Of a stretch of DNA of 64,000 bases, positions 49,893-60,334 are shown one piece after another. The position numbers and the translations under genes were made by a program. How positions within the stretch are numbered: the first letter of the stretch is position 1; the number at the start of each line of letters is the position of its first letter. The stretch is from assembly GCA_030374735.1 (NCBI GenBank), contig JASCIV010000028.1, positions 1 through 64,000 of the forward strand. The letters are read 5' to 3'. This DNA comes from Gracilaria caudata. Taxonomy: Eukaryota > Rhodophyta > Florideophyceae > Gracilariales > Gracilariaceae. A model generated the notes under the pieces. That model did not search any database. It worked only from the letters and a program-made list of their open reading frames with translations, and was not told the origin of the DNA.

Positions 49893-50057
49893 TTATGTTT
49901 TACGGTGCCAGAAGAGAACCTATTCAAGAAGATTATGCTTGCCCCATCCTCGTGAGCGTAGGGGGTTACCTGTTGCTGATATCATCAAGAAGTGGCCTGA
50001 AAAGATGTTGGCCTTTCTAGTGAGAGAGCCCTTTTTCTACAAAAGCGCTCCGCAGTA
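49893..50057 (+). mobile_element. Retroelement C-terminal relic
   Basis: One frame reads VEHYVLRCQKRTYSRRLCL, then a basic segment, KWPEKMLAFLVREPFFYKSAPQ and a stop. The VEH-x4-C pattern followed by an Arg and a late LL-FL-x-E-x-x-F segment resembles the C-terminus of non-LTR polyproteins. Upstream Cys residues are interrupted by a stop (position about 49882), so it is inactive. It is not a close copy of the pair at 18.8-20 kb. Confidence 0.4.
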
Positions 50058-50404
50058 ATTTGAAATTAAGCTTATGTGCTCATAAAGAGAGAGAGAGAGA
50101 TTTTGGATTTTGGATTAGATGTAGCTCATAATAAGCAGCTCGTGCGTGGAACCAAGCGGTGTAACGGCGAAGGTAACTTTCTCAAAAAACCGGACTTTCC
50201 TTGTACAATAATAGAGACCTGCTATCGGTCACCATCATGGTTCGAAGACCAAAGTAGCGCATATAATGTGCGTAACTATTGTCTCCGAGCCTGTAACAAA
50301 TGTTCTAGGACTTCTTCTGAGACTCAAGTCATAAGTCAACCTGTACAAACAGTTCTCTTTAATCTAATCTTGCGGCTCTGGCGTTTACAGTAAGCACTTA
50401 AACA

Positions 50405-50608
50405 CTAATTTGTCGTCAGCCTCTGAAAGAATTTCTCCATGCCTACTAGAAATTTCGCAAGTAGAATCGCAACATAACCCGTGGATATGAACAGAATGGG
50501 GTTAGGCTTCGTACCGGATACGGTGGAATAAAGAAAACTTGCGAAGGACAAAAGACAGGCAGGGTAAAGAATTCTAGTTCGCCTCGGAGGCACAACTTGA
50601 AAGCTCAT
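50405..50608 (-). CDS. Possible small two-span membrane protein
   Basis: ATG 50608 opens 67 residues: a polar/basic start (MSFQVVPPRRTR), a first hydrophobic stretch (LYPACLLSFASFLYS), a short loop, a second (PILFISTGYVAILLAKFLV) and a basic tail. The paired spans and positive flanks look protein-like, but the frame is short, isolated and without recognised relatives. It may be a chance frame in AT-rich DNA. Confidence 0.3.
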   Translation of the reverse strand: MSFQVVPPRRTRILYPACLLSFASFLYSTVSGTKPNPILFISTGYVAILLAKFLVGMEKFFQRLTTN

Positions 50609-51094
50609 TTACATTGTAGGTTCTATTCCAAGCCTGGAGGTTCCAAAAACACTCGCATCAAAATGAGAGCAAAAAGTCATCGGGCAAACTGCGTTTCTCC
50701 TTTCGTGCTTGGTGTCAAGCTAGTTTGTTTATTCTTATTCGTGGATGTGGTGTACTACATTTGATTTCGACAATAATTCACAACACAACATGTTGATGTG
50801 GGAAGCTCCCTAAGCCAGCAAACTTTTTTGTTCATAATGCTGTTGTCCTCTACGCCACGGTTCTTGTCACGGACATCGTTAATGGTTTAGAACAATGCAA
50901 TGCAACGGCGAAGGATATGAAACGCCGCAACAATCCACTTAAATCGCGCGGGGTCGCATGGCAAAAGACTTTCTTGCGACGTTCAGCAGTGGAAAAGCCC
51001 CTGAACATGGCCGTTTTGGGGATGTACCAATGGAGCAAACGCGTTTCCGTGAAAACGGTGTATGCTTAGAGACAGTCACCTGGTGAGAAATACA

Positions 51095-51104
51095 TACAAG
51101 GGTA
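51095..51104 (-). repeat. TACCCTTGTA short intergenic element (minus orientation)
   Basis: Exact reverse complement (TACAAGGGTA) of the recurrent 10-mer. Confidence 0.7.
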
Positions 51105-52380
51105 TCGTACGCTGAAGGTGAAAGGTGGAATTGAGTGCGCAAGATGTTGCCCACGGGAATGACTCAACATGAACAAACGACCTCGGGGAATGTTTGTATT
51201 CAGGGGATATCTTTGTCCTCCGACAGAGGCACTCCAAAGCAGGGAACGTATGAAGCTTGCTCAGCAGCCCGCTGCAGCTGCCATCTAATCTGCACAACTA
51301 AATATAGCACGAGCGCAAAAGTTTTAAAAAAATAAAGGTTCTCAATTTCTACACATATACATTGTGCACGTCATGAGAGGTGCCACTACAATTGTGGATG
51401 TGTGCATTACGTAGAAGGTATTTGCAGGCTCCACAGCAGTCTCGAGAGCAACGCCGGGCTGATTCAGTTCTTCTCCCGAGGAAGCGCCCTTGCGAAGGGG
51501 ACACCAGCCATTCTCGAACACGAGACAAATGTTACGATTTGCCGTTCTCCAAATCCTATCTGTGTGGAACTGTGCAATGGCGCATTAACACAATACGGTT
51601 GGAATGTACGACAGCAGCTTGACCAAGTGAACATTTTCTCTCAAGTCCCCGCAGTGACTGCTATATAAGTCGTGAGGTAATGGGTTACACAGCGGGGCAG
51701 AGCGCTGAAACAGCGCTACCTTTGAAAAGGTGGCGCACTGGAAGTGAGGCGCGTTTATGTGACGTGACCACGTAGTCCTGAGACCTGAGACCTGACACGG
51801 ACGGATGAAACTCAACGTTTCAGACGCGCTCCCCTCTCTTCTACACACGTGCTGCGTATCATCTACAACAGCGCTTTTTATCTTGCATTGGTCATTCAGC
51901 GCGCAATGACGCCGCGCTCACAGTGAATGCCTTTTGTTCAGGCGTGAGTGTGCGCAATACGTCTCGATGCGTTCTGCATTTCGTCCATCAGTTATCATCA
52001 CCTGAGAGGAGAGGGACGCGCAGGGCTCACCCCTGCAATTGAGATTGACGTATCTCTCTCACGCTGCCGGCGCCTTGACAGGTGCTTGCGTATTATGTCG
52101 TTCAGCTTGATACGCTATGCGTTCATAGATCTCCTTCTGTTTGGAGTGTCCCAAACGTCACGTGTGTACTTCCAACCCGCATTGTAACTTCTCGTCGGGA
52201 GTTACAGTTCCGCTCCACCTTCCTTTCGACTTGACTAGTTCATTTATCTCTGTTCAGCTGGTGTACATAGGGGCTACTAGGTTCTGCTTCGCCTCTGATT
52301 GCGTTGCAGCACTCTTCTTGGGAACTCATCTTTTCAACACAAGTCTTCACTTGTTCCCCAGAACGGTCCTTGCCTCTGCA

Positions 52381-54963
52381 ATGAATGAACAATCTTGTTT
52401 CGAAGCTTCTCCGCAGTCGTCATCTGTGACGCCAGTAATAGACCCAATCTCGCCGCCCTTAAAGCGTCTTCCACCGACATGGGAGCCACTGGCCCTGTAT
52501 GCATCCTCACAAAATGTTGTTTCTGAAGGAAGTCGACATACCTCCAATCCAAATTCACCACGATCATCAATGGGAAGTTTCCCAAAGTTGGTGAAAGCGA
52601 CTTCTTCTTCGACTGGTCCTGAAGCACGTTCGGCTCAAGCTCGTCTGGTACTCTCGCAGGCACAAACAGATGAAAACAGTCAAATGCTGAATCATCTTTG
52701 CCTTCTGTTCTGTAACGTTCTGCCGTCGGTTTTATTGTCAATCTTATGCATTACTCTCACCGAAGCCGCCAAACTATTGCAACGAGTCGTAAACTATTTG
52801 CAAACGGCTGGGAGCCAGGACTCAGAAACAAACCGCTCAAGCTCCCACGCCTCTGATTCACCATCGTCTTCTACTTCAAATTTTCGTTGTGCACTCTCAC
52901 CTCGAACACCCAGCGTATCAACTGCAAAGTCTGAGATACGTAACGATTTGATGAGAAGAAAGATCAGCAAATCTTCTAATACTATCGATCACTCAGAAAC
53001 CGGGCGGTCTCGGCAAGAAAGCCTACGACATCTCCTCGAAGAACTGGCGATGGAACTGACGAGCTCTCAGACTCAGTCAGAAGCGGAGCATGCCATGGCA
53101 AGACATGTGGTGGCGAGCGAGAAAGTCATGCAATGCCGAGAATCATTCTGTTCGCCACCAATCTTACCAGGCTCTCCTGCCCCTGTTGACGATTTTCAAC
53201 AATCCCATCACGATTCATGGCCTGAAGAAAAGAAGCTGGCGGAATCTGAGCATATCATGTCGCACGCAGATGAAGTGGACAACGAAGATTGTCACAGCAC
53301 ATCTTCATCATCTAGTGCTTCATCCACAAGATGCACTGTAGAAAACGCAGAAAGCTTAAATCATCGTGAGGTTATCCATGAAACCGCAGACGAGGCTGCA
53401 CCGCCTTCACTTAACTTCATGAGCCCGCTACTACTCCCACTTGCGTCAAGTCCGGCGACTGAAAAGACAGAGACTTTCTCACAGATCGAATCACCCATTG
53501 CACTGCCACCTCCTCTGTCTGCCCCTGAGAAGTTTACAGTCTTACAAGTAGAGGAGGAGAAAGAATCCGAGAGTGATGGTGATACTGTTGACCGAGACTC
53601 ACTAATAGGCGCAAGACGCGTGCTATCAACGTCGGAACGATCTGAAGAAGGTGTACTACGTTCTCCTACTGTCTCTGAGAAGTCGGTTTCGTTGACCTTT
53701 CCGGCAGCCTCTTTCGTTGAGGACTATGACAGTGATCAAATGATTGTACCGATCCGTATGATGAAATCGGAAGAGAATGGTCCGAAACCTGAAGAACCGA
53801 ACTTTTTAGAACTTCTTAGGAGCGCAAATGTGCAAAGGTCTTCCTCGGACAAGCAGGGAAGCCCCGAAGAGTGTCTAGATGAGCATCTATCGGAACGAGA
53901 CGTGAAATATGCAATTGAACCCGTGGATGATGAGAACGACTTCAATGGGTTAAAGGGTGCAGGTGTATTAGAAGAGAAGAAACCTCCGGATGACATGTCG
54001 AGCATAGACAAAGAAATAAGTGCCTATCTGAAAGAGAAAGCGTCAAACGGCGATACTGCCAAAATGCCGTTCCTGCAGGGTCGTCAGAGGTCTAGCATCG
54101 ACTTCACTAATGTGCAGGACGGTCAGTATTCCACTATTCGACGAAGAATTGAGTTACAGACAAGTCGTCAGAACAAACTTATTCCGCTACAGAATGTTGG
54201 TCGATCCCAAAGCTCAGCCGAAAAACCTGTCAGTGATTGGACCGAGATTACTCCATATGAAGCAGACAAGGAGTCACGTATGAGCCGAAGACATCTTAGC
54301 GATCTCTCATTTGGAGTGAAAGAAAGACAGAAAGACATGCTACCCAAAGAGTTGATACCTGACGACTTCCCGACAGATGATGAATCTTCAGATCTGCAGG
54401 AACCGGCTATGGAGAGGTTCAATGGGAACAGGTGGAAGAGAGGGATCAAGGCTGCTTATAGGGACGTGTCAGAATGTCGTAAACTGGTGGCCAATCTTTG
54501 GAAGAGAAGAAGAGGTGGGACCCCAATAGAGGCAGGTCTACATGGCACACCAGGGATATATCGTGTTGAATCTCGCAGAAGTCAAGTGCGTCGCAATGGT
54601 CCTCATGAGTCTGGTGTGAAATTTGACTCGGTGCTATCACAAGATACGGTGTTCAGACTTCTAACAAGGCTTTGTCCCGATTGTGGGATATCTGTGGTTG
54701 CCCGAAAACCCAATCACAAGCTGAAAGTCACCGTTCCTGTCCCAGGCCAAAACAGACCCCTTCTTCTCTCTATTCATTTGACAAGGCAGTCCCACACAAG
54801 GGGAACAACAGTAGTTCTGGCTCGGTCGAGAGAAGACCAGTCCGGCGCTACACGCAAACACATTGAGATTACGGGTATTACACTGCGCCGCAAGCTGGAC
54901 GAGAACCTTGAATTTATTGAGGATTCGTTCTCCTCTAATCTTCTGGAAGACTCAGGTTTGTAG
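52381..54963 (+). CDS. Large Ser-rich protein with C-terminal KA1-like domain, no kinase
   Basis: An 860-residue protein from ATG 52381; the frame is open 80 codons further upstream but without ATG. Most of it is Ser/Glu-rich and disordered. One hydrophobic stretch (~105-130, LCLLFCNVLPSVLLSILCITL) could be a membrane segment or buried helix. A basic region (~680-740, GNRWKRGIKAAYRDVSECRKLVANLWKRRRGG) precedes residues ~747-840, which resemble a KA1 domain: TVFRLLTRLCPDCGISVVARK, HKLKVTVP, LLLSIHLTRQ and TTVVLARS follow the L..L...G..V......KLK......L.FSI.V..V......V.L.R pattern of MARK/Kcc4 C-termini, which bind anionic lipids. No kinase domain is present. A membrane-associated scaffold is plausible. 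Confidence 0.7.
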   Translation: MNEQSCFEASPQSSSVTPVIDPISPPLKRLPPTWEPLALYASSQNVVSEGSRHTSNPNSPRSSMGSFPKLVKATSSSTGPEARSAQARLVLSQAQTDENSQMLNHLCLLFCNVLPSVLLSILCITLTEAAKLLQRVVNYLQTAGSQDSETNRSSSHASDSPSSSTSNFRCALSPRTPSVSTAKSEIRNDLMRRKISKSSNTIDHSETGRSRQESLRHLLEELAMELTSSQTQSEAEHAMARHVVASEKVMQCRESFCSPPILPGSPAPVDDFQQSHHDSWPEEKKLAESEHIMSHADEVDNEDCHSTSSSSSASSTRCTVENAESLNHREVIHETADEAAPPSLNFMSPLLLPLASSPATEKTETFSQIESPIALPPPLSAPEKFTVLQVEEEKESESDGDTVDRDSLIGARRVLSTSERSEEGVLRSPTVSEKSVSLTFPAASFVEDYDSDQMIVPIRMMKSEENGPKPEEPNFLELLRSANVQRSSSDKQGSPEECLDEHLSERDVKYAIEPVDDENDFNGLKGAGVLEEKKPPDDMSSIDKEISAYLKEKASNGDTAKMPFLQGRQRSSIDFTNVQDGQYSTIRRRIELQTSRQNKLIPLQNVGRSQSSAEKPVSDWTEITPYEADKESRMSRRHLSDLSFGVKERQKDMLPKELIPDDFPTDDESSDLQEPAMERFNGNRWKRGIKAAYRDVSECRKLVANLWKRRRGGTPIEAGLHGTPGIYRVESRRSQVRRNGPHESGVKFDSVLSQDTVFRLLTRLCPDCGISVVARKPNHKLKVTVPVPGQNRPLLLSIHLTRQSHTRGTTVVLARSREDQSGATRKHIEITGITLRRKLDENLEFIEDSFSSNLLEDSGL

Positions 54964-55646
54964 CAATACGTAATTCGTAAGGGACTACCGGAATAACTAA
55001 GGATTCTCTAACTGAAATGGGAATAGGTTGCTCTTGAACCTCGAATCAGGGGAAGAGTAGCTTCCAGAACGGAGGAAGCGGGATGATCTGGGATGACGAG
55101 TGATATGTCTGGGAAAGCGTACTTTCTTTGTTTAGACGTTCAGTACTATCCTCTCTCTCTCTCTCTCTCTCTCCAGAGAACATCGCGTATAGAATCGATC
55201 GCTCTTTGCATGCCGCATGCCATAAATACGCAATCATGTTAAGATTCAGGTGCCAGCGCCAAGAGCTCAAATGACTAACAAAATGAATGCAGGCCTTCAA
55301 CGTATTTGAGGTCCTAGCTTTGGAGTCTAATTCCGCATAACACGGCCTGCTTCGACAAAAACGTCCTGCAGAAGGGAGGGTCGGGGAACGTTAAATTGTG
55401 AAACTTTCTCCACCAATCCCTTGCGTTTTCACAAAACTGTAGCGCTCTACCCTTGTAGCCTTCTCGGACCAAAAAGGGTTGGCACATAGAAGGCATGATA
55501 GAGAAAGTCGAAAGTCCTTGCGTAAAAGCCTTGGGTTCGGAAAGACACTGCTGATGGCAAAAGCAGTTACTTATATTGCATATTCCAACAAGAACCTGTT
55601 CAAGTTTATCATAACGGAATTCATTCAACAATTTGATAACGGTCTC
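54964..55646. other. Convergent 3' intergenic region
   Basis: Lies between the KA1-like and Tic22-like genes. Contains a (CT)n run at about 55151-55174 and a TACCCTTGTA element at 55448-55457. Confidence 0.4.
55448..55457 (+). repeat. TACCCTTGTA short intergenic element
   Basis: Exact copy of the recurrent 10-mer in the 3' intergenic region. Confidence 0.7.
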
Positions 55647-56609
55647 TTACGGAGCAGTGGATGCTCTCAATCGCTTCAATGATTCATCTAGAGGAATGAA
55701 CATTACGCGACTCAGTTTTGTGTTGTTATTGTTCCTTATCTCTTTGATCGTTTGCTTTAAATCAATGATCTGCAAGTCACTTATATCCAGCCCGGCTGAA
55801 GGATCTTTCTTTTTGAGTTCATTCAAAGTTTCGTCAAGTTTTTCTTTTGCAAAGAATAAAGGGTAAATGGGGGCATCTTGAAGGTCGTCTTTAATGGCAA
55901 GTCCGTCCAAATAGAAAATAGGAACTCCATTCTCACCAAAATTCCGTTGAAAAGCGCCCTGCGTGAGTTCGTCAGCTAAAGCAGCTTCATGATCATCGGG
56001 AAACAGCTCGAATGTTTCGGGCACTGATTTGGCTGGACCACCGCGAACATCCAGAAACTTGATTGCTTCGTTGAGACCTACTGCTAGGACTTTTGCGTCT
56101 TCACTTTGTTCTAGTACCTTCTCAAGGTACTTTTCGGCGTCTGCAGGTTGAATAAAGAAAAAGCCGCGCCTAAGGCGACCATTGTCTGTCTCAGATAGAA
56201 AAGGGCGACCGGTTCCGTCAGTGACTGTAAACACAGGGATCTTTTCTAACTTTGCTTCCAAGAGTGCGTCTGTAGTTCTTCCGGCTTGAATAAGTGGTTG
56301 TATTGCTGAGAAAAGAAGTCCACCGATTAACATGAAGCCCACAACTTTCACCACGGGGCTTGTAGAGCTTGATCTCTTTGCGCAAGTAGGTTCTCGAAAG
56401 TACGGCCTCTCAACGGCATTGTGGTGACGAAGTGGAAAACTTGTGGAGCAACCATTTTTCGTTCCGATTCTTCCTCCATAGGGTTTGATGAAGTTGGATA
56501 CCGGAGTCAAACACGGACCCCGAAAACAACCAAGTGGAGAGGCAGGAGAAATAAACGCCGTCGGTACTCGACCTGAGAGAGAACATCCTACGATTGTGGC
56601 AGTCTTCAT
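55647..56609 (-). CDS. Tic22-like plastid protein import component
   Basis: A 320-residue protein. Residues 1-~80 are Ser/basic-rich and acid-poor with an early hydrophobic MKTATIVGCSLSGR start, fitting a plastid transit peptide. A hydrophobic segment (~88-106, VVGFMLIGGLLFSAI) follows. Residues ~115-310 match Tic22: LEAKLEKIPVFTVTD, GRPFLSETDNGRLRRGFFFIQPADAEKYLEKV, KVLAVGLNEAIKFL, FGENGVPIFYLDGLAIK and the final FIPLDESLKRL. Tic22 is an intermembrane-space chaperone linking Toc and Tic translocons, and in cyanobacteria supports outer-membrane biogenesis. The hydrophobic segment before the domain is not typical of plant Tic22 and could be a membrane anchor or a second sorting signal. Start is the first ATG. 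Confidence 0.85.
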   Translation of the reverse strand: MKTATIVGCSLSGRVPTAFISPASPLGCFRGPCLTPVSNFIKPYGGRIGTKNGCSTSFPLRHHNAVERPYFREPTCAKRSSSTSPVVKVVGFMLIGGLLFSAIQPLIQAGRTTDALLEAKLEKIPVFTVTDGTGRPFLSETDNGRLRRGFFFIQPADAEKYLEKVLEQSEDAKVLAVGLNEAIKFLDVRGGPAKSVPETFELFPDDHEAALADELTQGAFQRNFGENGVPIFYLDGLAIKDDLQDAPIYPLFFAKEKLDETLNELKKKDPSAGLDISDLQIIDLKQTIKEIRNNNNTKLSRVMFIPLDESLKRLRASTAP

Positions 56610-56701
56610 GAAGAGATCATTAGTGGTAGAACGGGAACTCAGTGGTGTACAGTGTGATAAAATCTATCTTGAACTGCTCTTCGACGCTCTGACGCTGTAA
56701 T

Positions 56702-56958
56702 TCACAGCATCTTCCTAAACTTCTCGATGATTCGATGACGAAGAAGAAAGTTCTGCCTCCTTGCGAACTTCGCAGTATCCGTAATGCGCCCTGGCTTTGC
56801 GAACGCTCTATCGCTGACCAGGTCAGCAGCCTCTACAGGGTAGACGAGATTTTGAAAAACGAGATCTTGCCGGTGAAGTTCTGAGATCAAATCTCCCAAA
56901 CCAATTTGCAGCAGAAATTACCTTCAACTTGCAGCCGTTCGTTCCGTCTTTGCTTCAT
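56702..56958 (-). CDS. Possible small basic protein, two-exon model
   Basis: A 59-codon frame (56880-56702) has no ATG but encodes a protein-like sequence ending KFARRQNFLLRHRIIEKFRKML. Joining it to ATG 56958 through a GTAATT...CAG intron of 41 nt keeps the frame and yields 71 residues (MKQRRNERLQVEELHRQ...). The intron would be shorter than any other here and lacks a clear CTRAY site, and overlapping ATGs precede the start, so the model is weak. A small organellar ribosomal or assembly factor would fit the composition, but no family is recognised. Confidence 0.3.
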
Positions 56959-57303
56959 TCATTCATCTGTCTTGTCGGCAGCTTGACCGATCCCCACAGC
57001 ATAAATCAGGCAAATCACATCGTCTTCTTCTCAATTGCATCTCTCATAGACATCAATACAAGTTGCTGCTTCACTGGTCGGCATTACCAGGTGATATTCT
57101 GTTGGCAATAGGGGTTAGCCCTACTCGTTTCATTGAAGGAGGAATTCCCCCTCCCCATTACGTGTTTTTGAAGCTGACTTCCTTGCGGCAACTCGTCAAA
57201 GCTGACCCGAGGGGTAAACATTTCTCCCCAAATCTAGCGTCGGATTGTGCCGCACTGCATAGAGGTCTTCGAGGAGAAGGAGAGAAGAAACCCATTTTCA
57301 TCC

Positions 57304-58088
57304 ATGAAAGGGATAGCTTTCGTTGCAATTGCAAGATTATCGATAGGTGGCGTAAGGAAGACGCTTCAGGTGTCAGGAGCATATCAGGAAAGCAGCCAGC
57401 CGTTGAAATGGGAGGCTCTCAGGAAGTCGACCGCAGCATTTATACTTTCCGCTGCTTTGCTGATTCCAGGTACTGTGAATGCAGAAGACGTCCCTCTCGT
57501 CTTTGACCACGACCAAAGTCTTGCTGGTGCAGATTTCTCCAATCGGTCTGACCTGAGGGGTTCTATATTTTCGAAGTCAAATTGCAAGGGGGCTTCTTTT
57601 GCCGGGTCAGACTTAACTAGCGCCCAACTTGATGATGCAAATGTAAGGAATCGCAAACTTCTCACAAGTCAGGAATATCGGAAGGTTGCGGTTAGTCAAA
57701 CTGACGTGACTTAGATAGCGTTTGACTGACAGTAACGTCTGTGTTCGACAATCCCTGTGCGATAGTTCCAGGAGGCAAACTTTGAGGGCGCAACTGCGGT
57801 CTACGCCACGGCAACGAGAACCAAGTTCCAACGTGCTAATTTGAAAGATGCAGGTAAGTTTCGAGGGGCTCCAGTCCACTCACAGAGAAACCATGTTCTA
57901 ACAAGTGAACAGATTTCAGCAATGCAAACTTGATCAGCGCTCTGTTCGATGGAGCTGATATTGAAGGAGCTGACTTCACGGACAGCTTCTTGGACAAAAC
58001 AACAACAATATCACTCTGCAAACGAGCCTCAGGCATCAACAGCAGGACAGGGGTATCAACTGCGGAATCCTTAATGTGTCCAGAGTGA
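57304..58088 (+). CDS. Thylakoid-lumen pentapeptide-repeat protein, three exons
   Basis: Exons 57304-57642, 57772-57853 and 57913-58088 join in frame to 198 residues; introns are 129 and 59 nt with donors GTAAGG and GTAAGT and branch sites CTGAC and CTAAC. The presequence is bipartite: MKGIAFVAIARLSIGGVRK has the early Phe of red-algal transit peptides, and RKSTAAFILSAALLIPGTVNA ends in a lumenal cleavage site (VNA). Mature residues show the A(D/N)LXX pentapeptide pattern: LAGADFSNRSDLRGSIF, KGASFAGSDLTSAQLDDAN, EANFEGA, RANLKDADFSNANLISALF, IEGADF. A single terminal CKRASG...CPE pair could form a disulfide. It resembles plant lumenal TL17/TL20.3 proteins, whose role is unknown. Its stop is 6 bp from the converging RluA-type gene. 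Confidence 0.88.
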
Positions 58089-58094
58089 AAAGAA

Positions 58095-59381
58095 TCAACA
58101 CAGCGAACACGCTCTATCTTTATCTTGGGTAATATGATGATGCCTACATTGCGAATAAGCCTCAGGTGCCCATTTCGGAGGAGGCACCTCAAATGACCAA
58201 TCGCTAGATTCATATTTCTGAGCATGCAAATGAATGTACATTTTGCCCACACTGACGTTCTTCACGTTGGTCACTTGGGGGCAGTTTGAGCAAGCTAGCT
58301 CATTCCCTTCCTCAAGACATGTAAGATGTCTCCCATGTTCTTTAAATGCACCTTTTGACCATTCGCAAGCAAGATAGGTTTCACGCTTATCATTCACCGT
58401 AGCTTCGTCTTTGAAGCAATCATTAGTCAAGAGCAATGAAGATGTATTCACTGTCTTCAATTCCAATGAATTCGCAGATGGTGATTCGTTTCCGTACAAG
58501 GGATCATTTACGATTGCGTAACCGAGATGTGCGAGATGAATTCGGATTTGATGAGTTCGTCCGGTGACCGGTCTGCATTCAATAACGCTGCGATTCTTCT
58601 CGCTGTCATGTGAAATACGCAAGAAAATTGTCACAGCTTCTGACCCATTAGAGCTTATAGAAGCTTTCATCTCTCTCTTGTCCCAAAAGATAGGCTCTCT
58701 ACATTCCACTTGGCTTTCCGGGAAAATGCCGTTCACCTCAGCAAGATAAGTTTTTTGCACTTTGCGATCCTTTATCTGACGCGCAAATTGCGATGCGTAC
58801 GCGGAATTCTTTGCCATAATCACCAATCCTGATGTTTCCTTATCAAGCCTGTGTACTGACAATAAAGTACCCATCCCGTAAAAGGCTTTAAGGATAAACT
58901 GCAAGCAATTTCTGCGGTACGTTCCACATGGATGAATGGGAAGCGAGGGAGGTTTTGAAACGACGACAAAGCCTTCATGGTCGTGAGCCACATGAACCTT
59001 TTCGGACAACACTGCTGATTCATGTCTGTGTACTAAATGAACGACTTCCATACCATCTCGCCATTCTGCATTTACGTCGATTGCATTACCAGAGCACAAT
59101 ACACGACCTTCTTTAAATTCGCGATACCAGTATTCTCGTTCTGTGTGTTTGAACTCTTGACAAAATACGTCATAGACTGTTTCATTTTTCCATCTTGGTT
59201 TGAAGTTGGTTCTGAATTCAAAGACATAAGGACGCACATATATTAGACCATCGTGTTGAATATAGTCTTCCTTCCTGATGTACTCAAGATCCGAAACACG
59301 CTTGCTTCTCAGATTCGAAGCTCGAGCTCGCTTCAAAGGTCCACGAGTCGTGGTGCCCATGGATTTTCGTTTTCGCCCCAT
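58095..59381 (-). CDS. RluA-family pseudouridine synthase (RPUSD2/Pus9-like)
   Basis: A 428-residue RNA pseudouridine synthase. The N-terminus is basic with NLS-like RKRKSM and KRARA. Residues ~80-120 form an S4-like region. The catalytic domain (~125-300) contains the VVSKPPSLPIHPCGTY motif, the catalytic Asp180 in VHRLDKETSGLVIMA, QKTYLAEVNG, and RPVTGRTHQIRIHLAHLGYAIVNDPLYG. The C-terminal ACSNCPQV...MYIHLHAQKYESSDWSFEVPPPKWA segment corresponds to the Cys-x2-Cys and ..LHALRY.......P.PEWA tail specific to RPUSD2/Pus8/Pus9. Those enzymes modify tRNA position 32. Substrate is inferred from relatives. Start is ATG 59381. Confidence 0.92.
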   Translation of the reverse strand: MGRKRKSMGTTTRGPLKRARASNLRSKRVSDLEYIRKEDYIQHDGLIYVRPYVFEFRTNFKPRWKNETVYDVFCQEFKHTEREYWYREFKEGRVLCSGNAIDVNAEWRDGMEVVHLVHRHESAVLSEKVHVAHDHEGFVVVSKPPSLPIHPCGTYRRNCLQFILKAFYGMGTLLSVHRLDKETSGLVIMAKNSAYASQFARQIKDRKVQKTYLAEVNGIFPESQVECREPIFWDKREMKASISSNGSEAVTIFLRISHDSEKNRSVIECRPVTGRTHQIRIHLAHLGYAIVNDPLYGNESPSANSLELKTVNTSSLLLTNDCFKDEATVNDKRETYLACEWSKGAFKEHGRHLTCLEEGNELACSNCPQVTNVKNVSVGKMYIHLHAQKYESSDWSFEVPPPKWAPEAYSQCRHHHITQDKDRACSLC

Positions 59382-59516
59382 GCCTGATGTGGTAAATGCT
59401 TCGAAGACAATTGAATAAAGCCGAAAACAATACGACGCCTTTGGCGAGCTTCTATAACCGAATTACGATTAACGGGGGATATCCCTCATACCGTTGTAGC
59501 CTGACTAAGTCGGAAC

Positions 59517-59526
59517 TACCTTCGTA
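59517..59526 (+). repeat. TACCTTCGTA short intergenic element
   Basis: Exact copy of the TACCTTCGTA variant, about 135 bp upstream of the pseudouridine synthase start. Confidence 0.65.
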
Positions 59527-60095
59527 CCGTTTGTAAAAGTTGTGTACTCGTGAATTGAGTGAGATACGGTTGAGAGTCGAACATCATTTCCTGGGGTTTG
59601 AGCAAGTGCTATTGCCTTGCTGTTTGCTCGATTTGTGCGTGCTCTGTCTCAAGTTGAACTCGATCGGACGACGCGCACAACTATTTACAGTACACGATAA
59701 ATTGATAGAAAAGTACGTTTTCTTTAACTGCGCTCGTTCTGCGTCGACGTCGTATATCTACGCTCTACGATATTATGTTGATGTTGGTGTTATACAATGC
59801 ATAACATTACTCCATCATATTATGATAATACACCAACACCAAAATCGACATCATGGATGATCACTGATCATCAGGTGATCATGATGATGATGGACAAAGC
59901 ACTTCAGCTAACCCTGAGTTACTTGCTCATCCTGATGTGGTAGATTAGGGTTCGAGGCTTATAGTTATGGGGTTTATGCCACCACAAAATGACGTCGAAC
60001 AGGCGAAATGGAGATTTAGGACATAAAGAGTCCATCTACAGCGAAGATTATCAAGTCAACTCACCTTAAAAAACATCCCGAAAGCTTTGTCCTCC

Positions 60096-60105
60096 TACCC
60101 TTGTA
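60096..60105 (+). repeat. TACCCTTGTA short intergenic element
   Basis: Exact copy of the recurrent 10-mer. Confidence 0.7.
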
Positions 60106-60334
60106 TTGTAATTTAAAGAACATGGACAGGTTTCTCATACAATTCTTGAGAAAGCTTTCCGGAAAGAATTGTGCATCGGAGCAAGAGTGATACCAAGATA
60201 CATCTTACCATTGAATTTCCGGAAATTATTGAACAATCCTGCGAAACGAAGTATGTCTGATGGAAAAGGTGATGACGGATCCTGCAAAACACTGATAAAT
60301 AAACAAATCTTCTGGAGTTCCCCTTCAGATATGT

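Larger units (their letters stand above)
48270..52380. other. Gene-poor, repeat-bearing region, 4.1 kb
   Basis: Holds the 20-mer repeat at 48823-48842, TACCCTTGTA elements at 48930-48939 and 51095-51104, pyrimidine-rich (CT)n near 49195-49220, a 15-bp tandem array at 49416-49469, a retroelement relic near 49893-50057 and a (GA)n run at 50087-50100. One short minus-strand frame at 50405-50608 is listed separately. No other gene is credible. Confidence 0.5.
59382..60334. other. Intergenic region
   Basis: Contains TACCTTCGTA at 59517-59526 and TACCCTTGTA at 60096-60105. A minus-strand segment near 60193-60285, bounded by TTTTGCAG and GTAAGA, could be an exon (DPSSPFPSDILRFAGLFNNFRKFN) but has no assigned partners. 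Confidence 0.4.
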
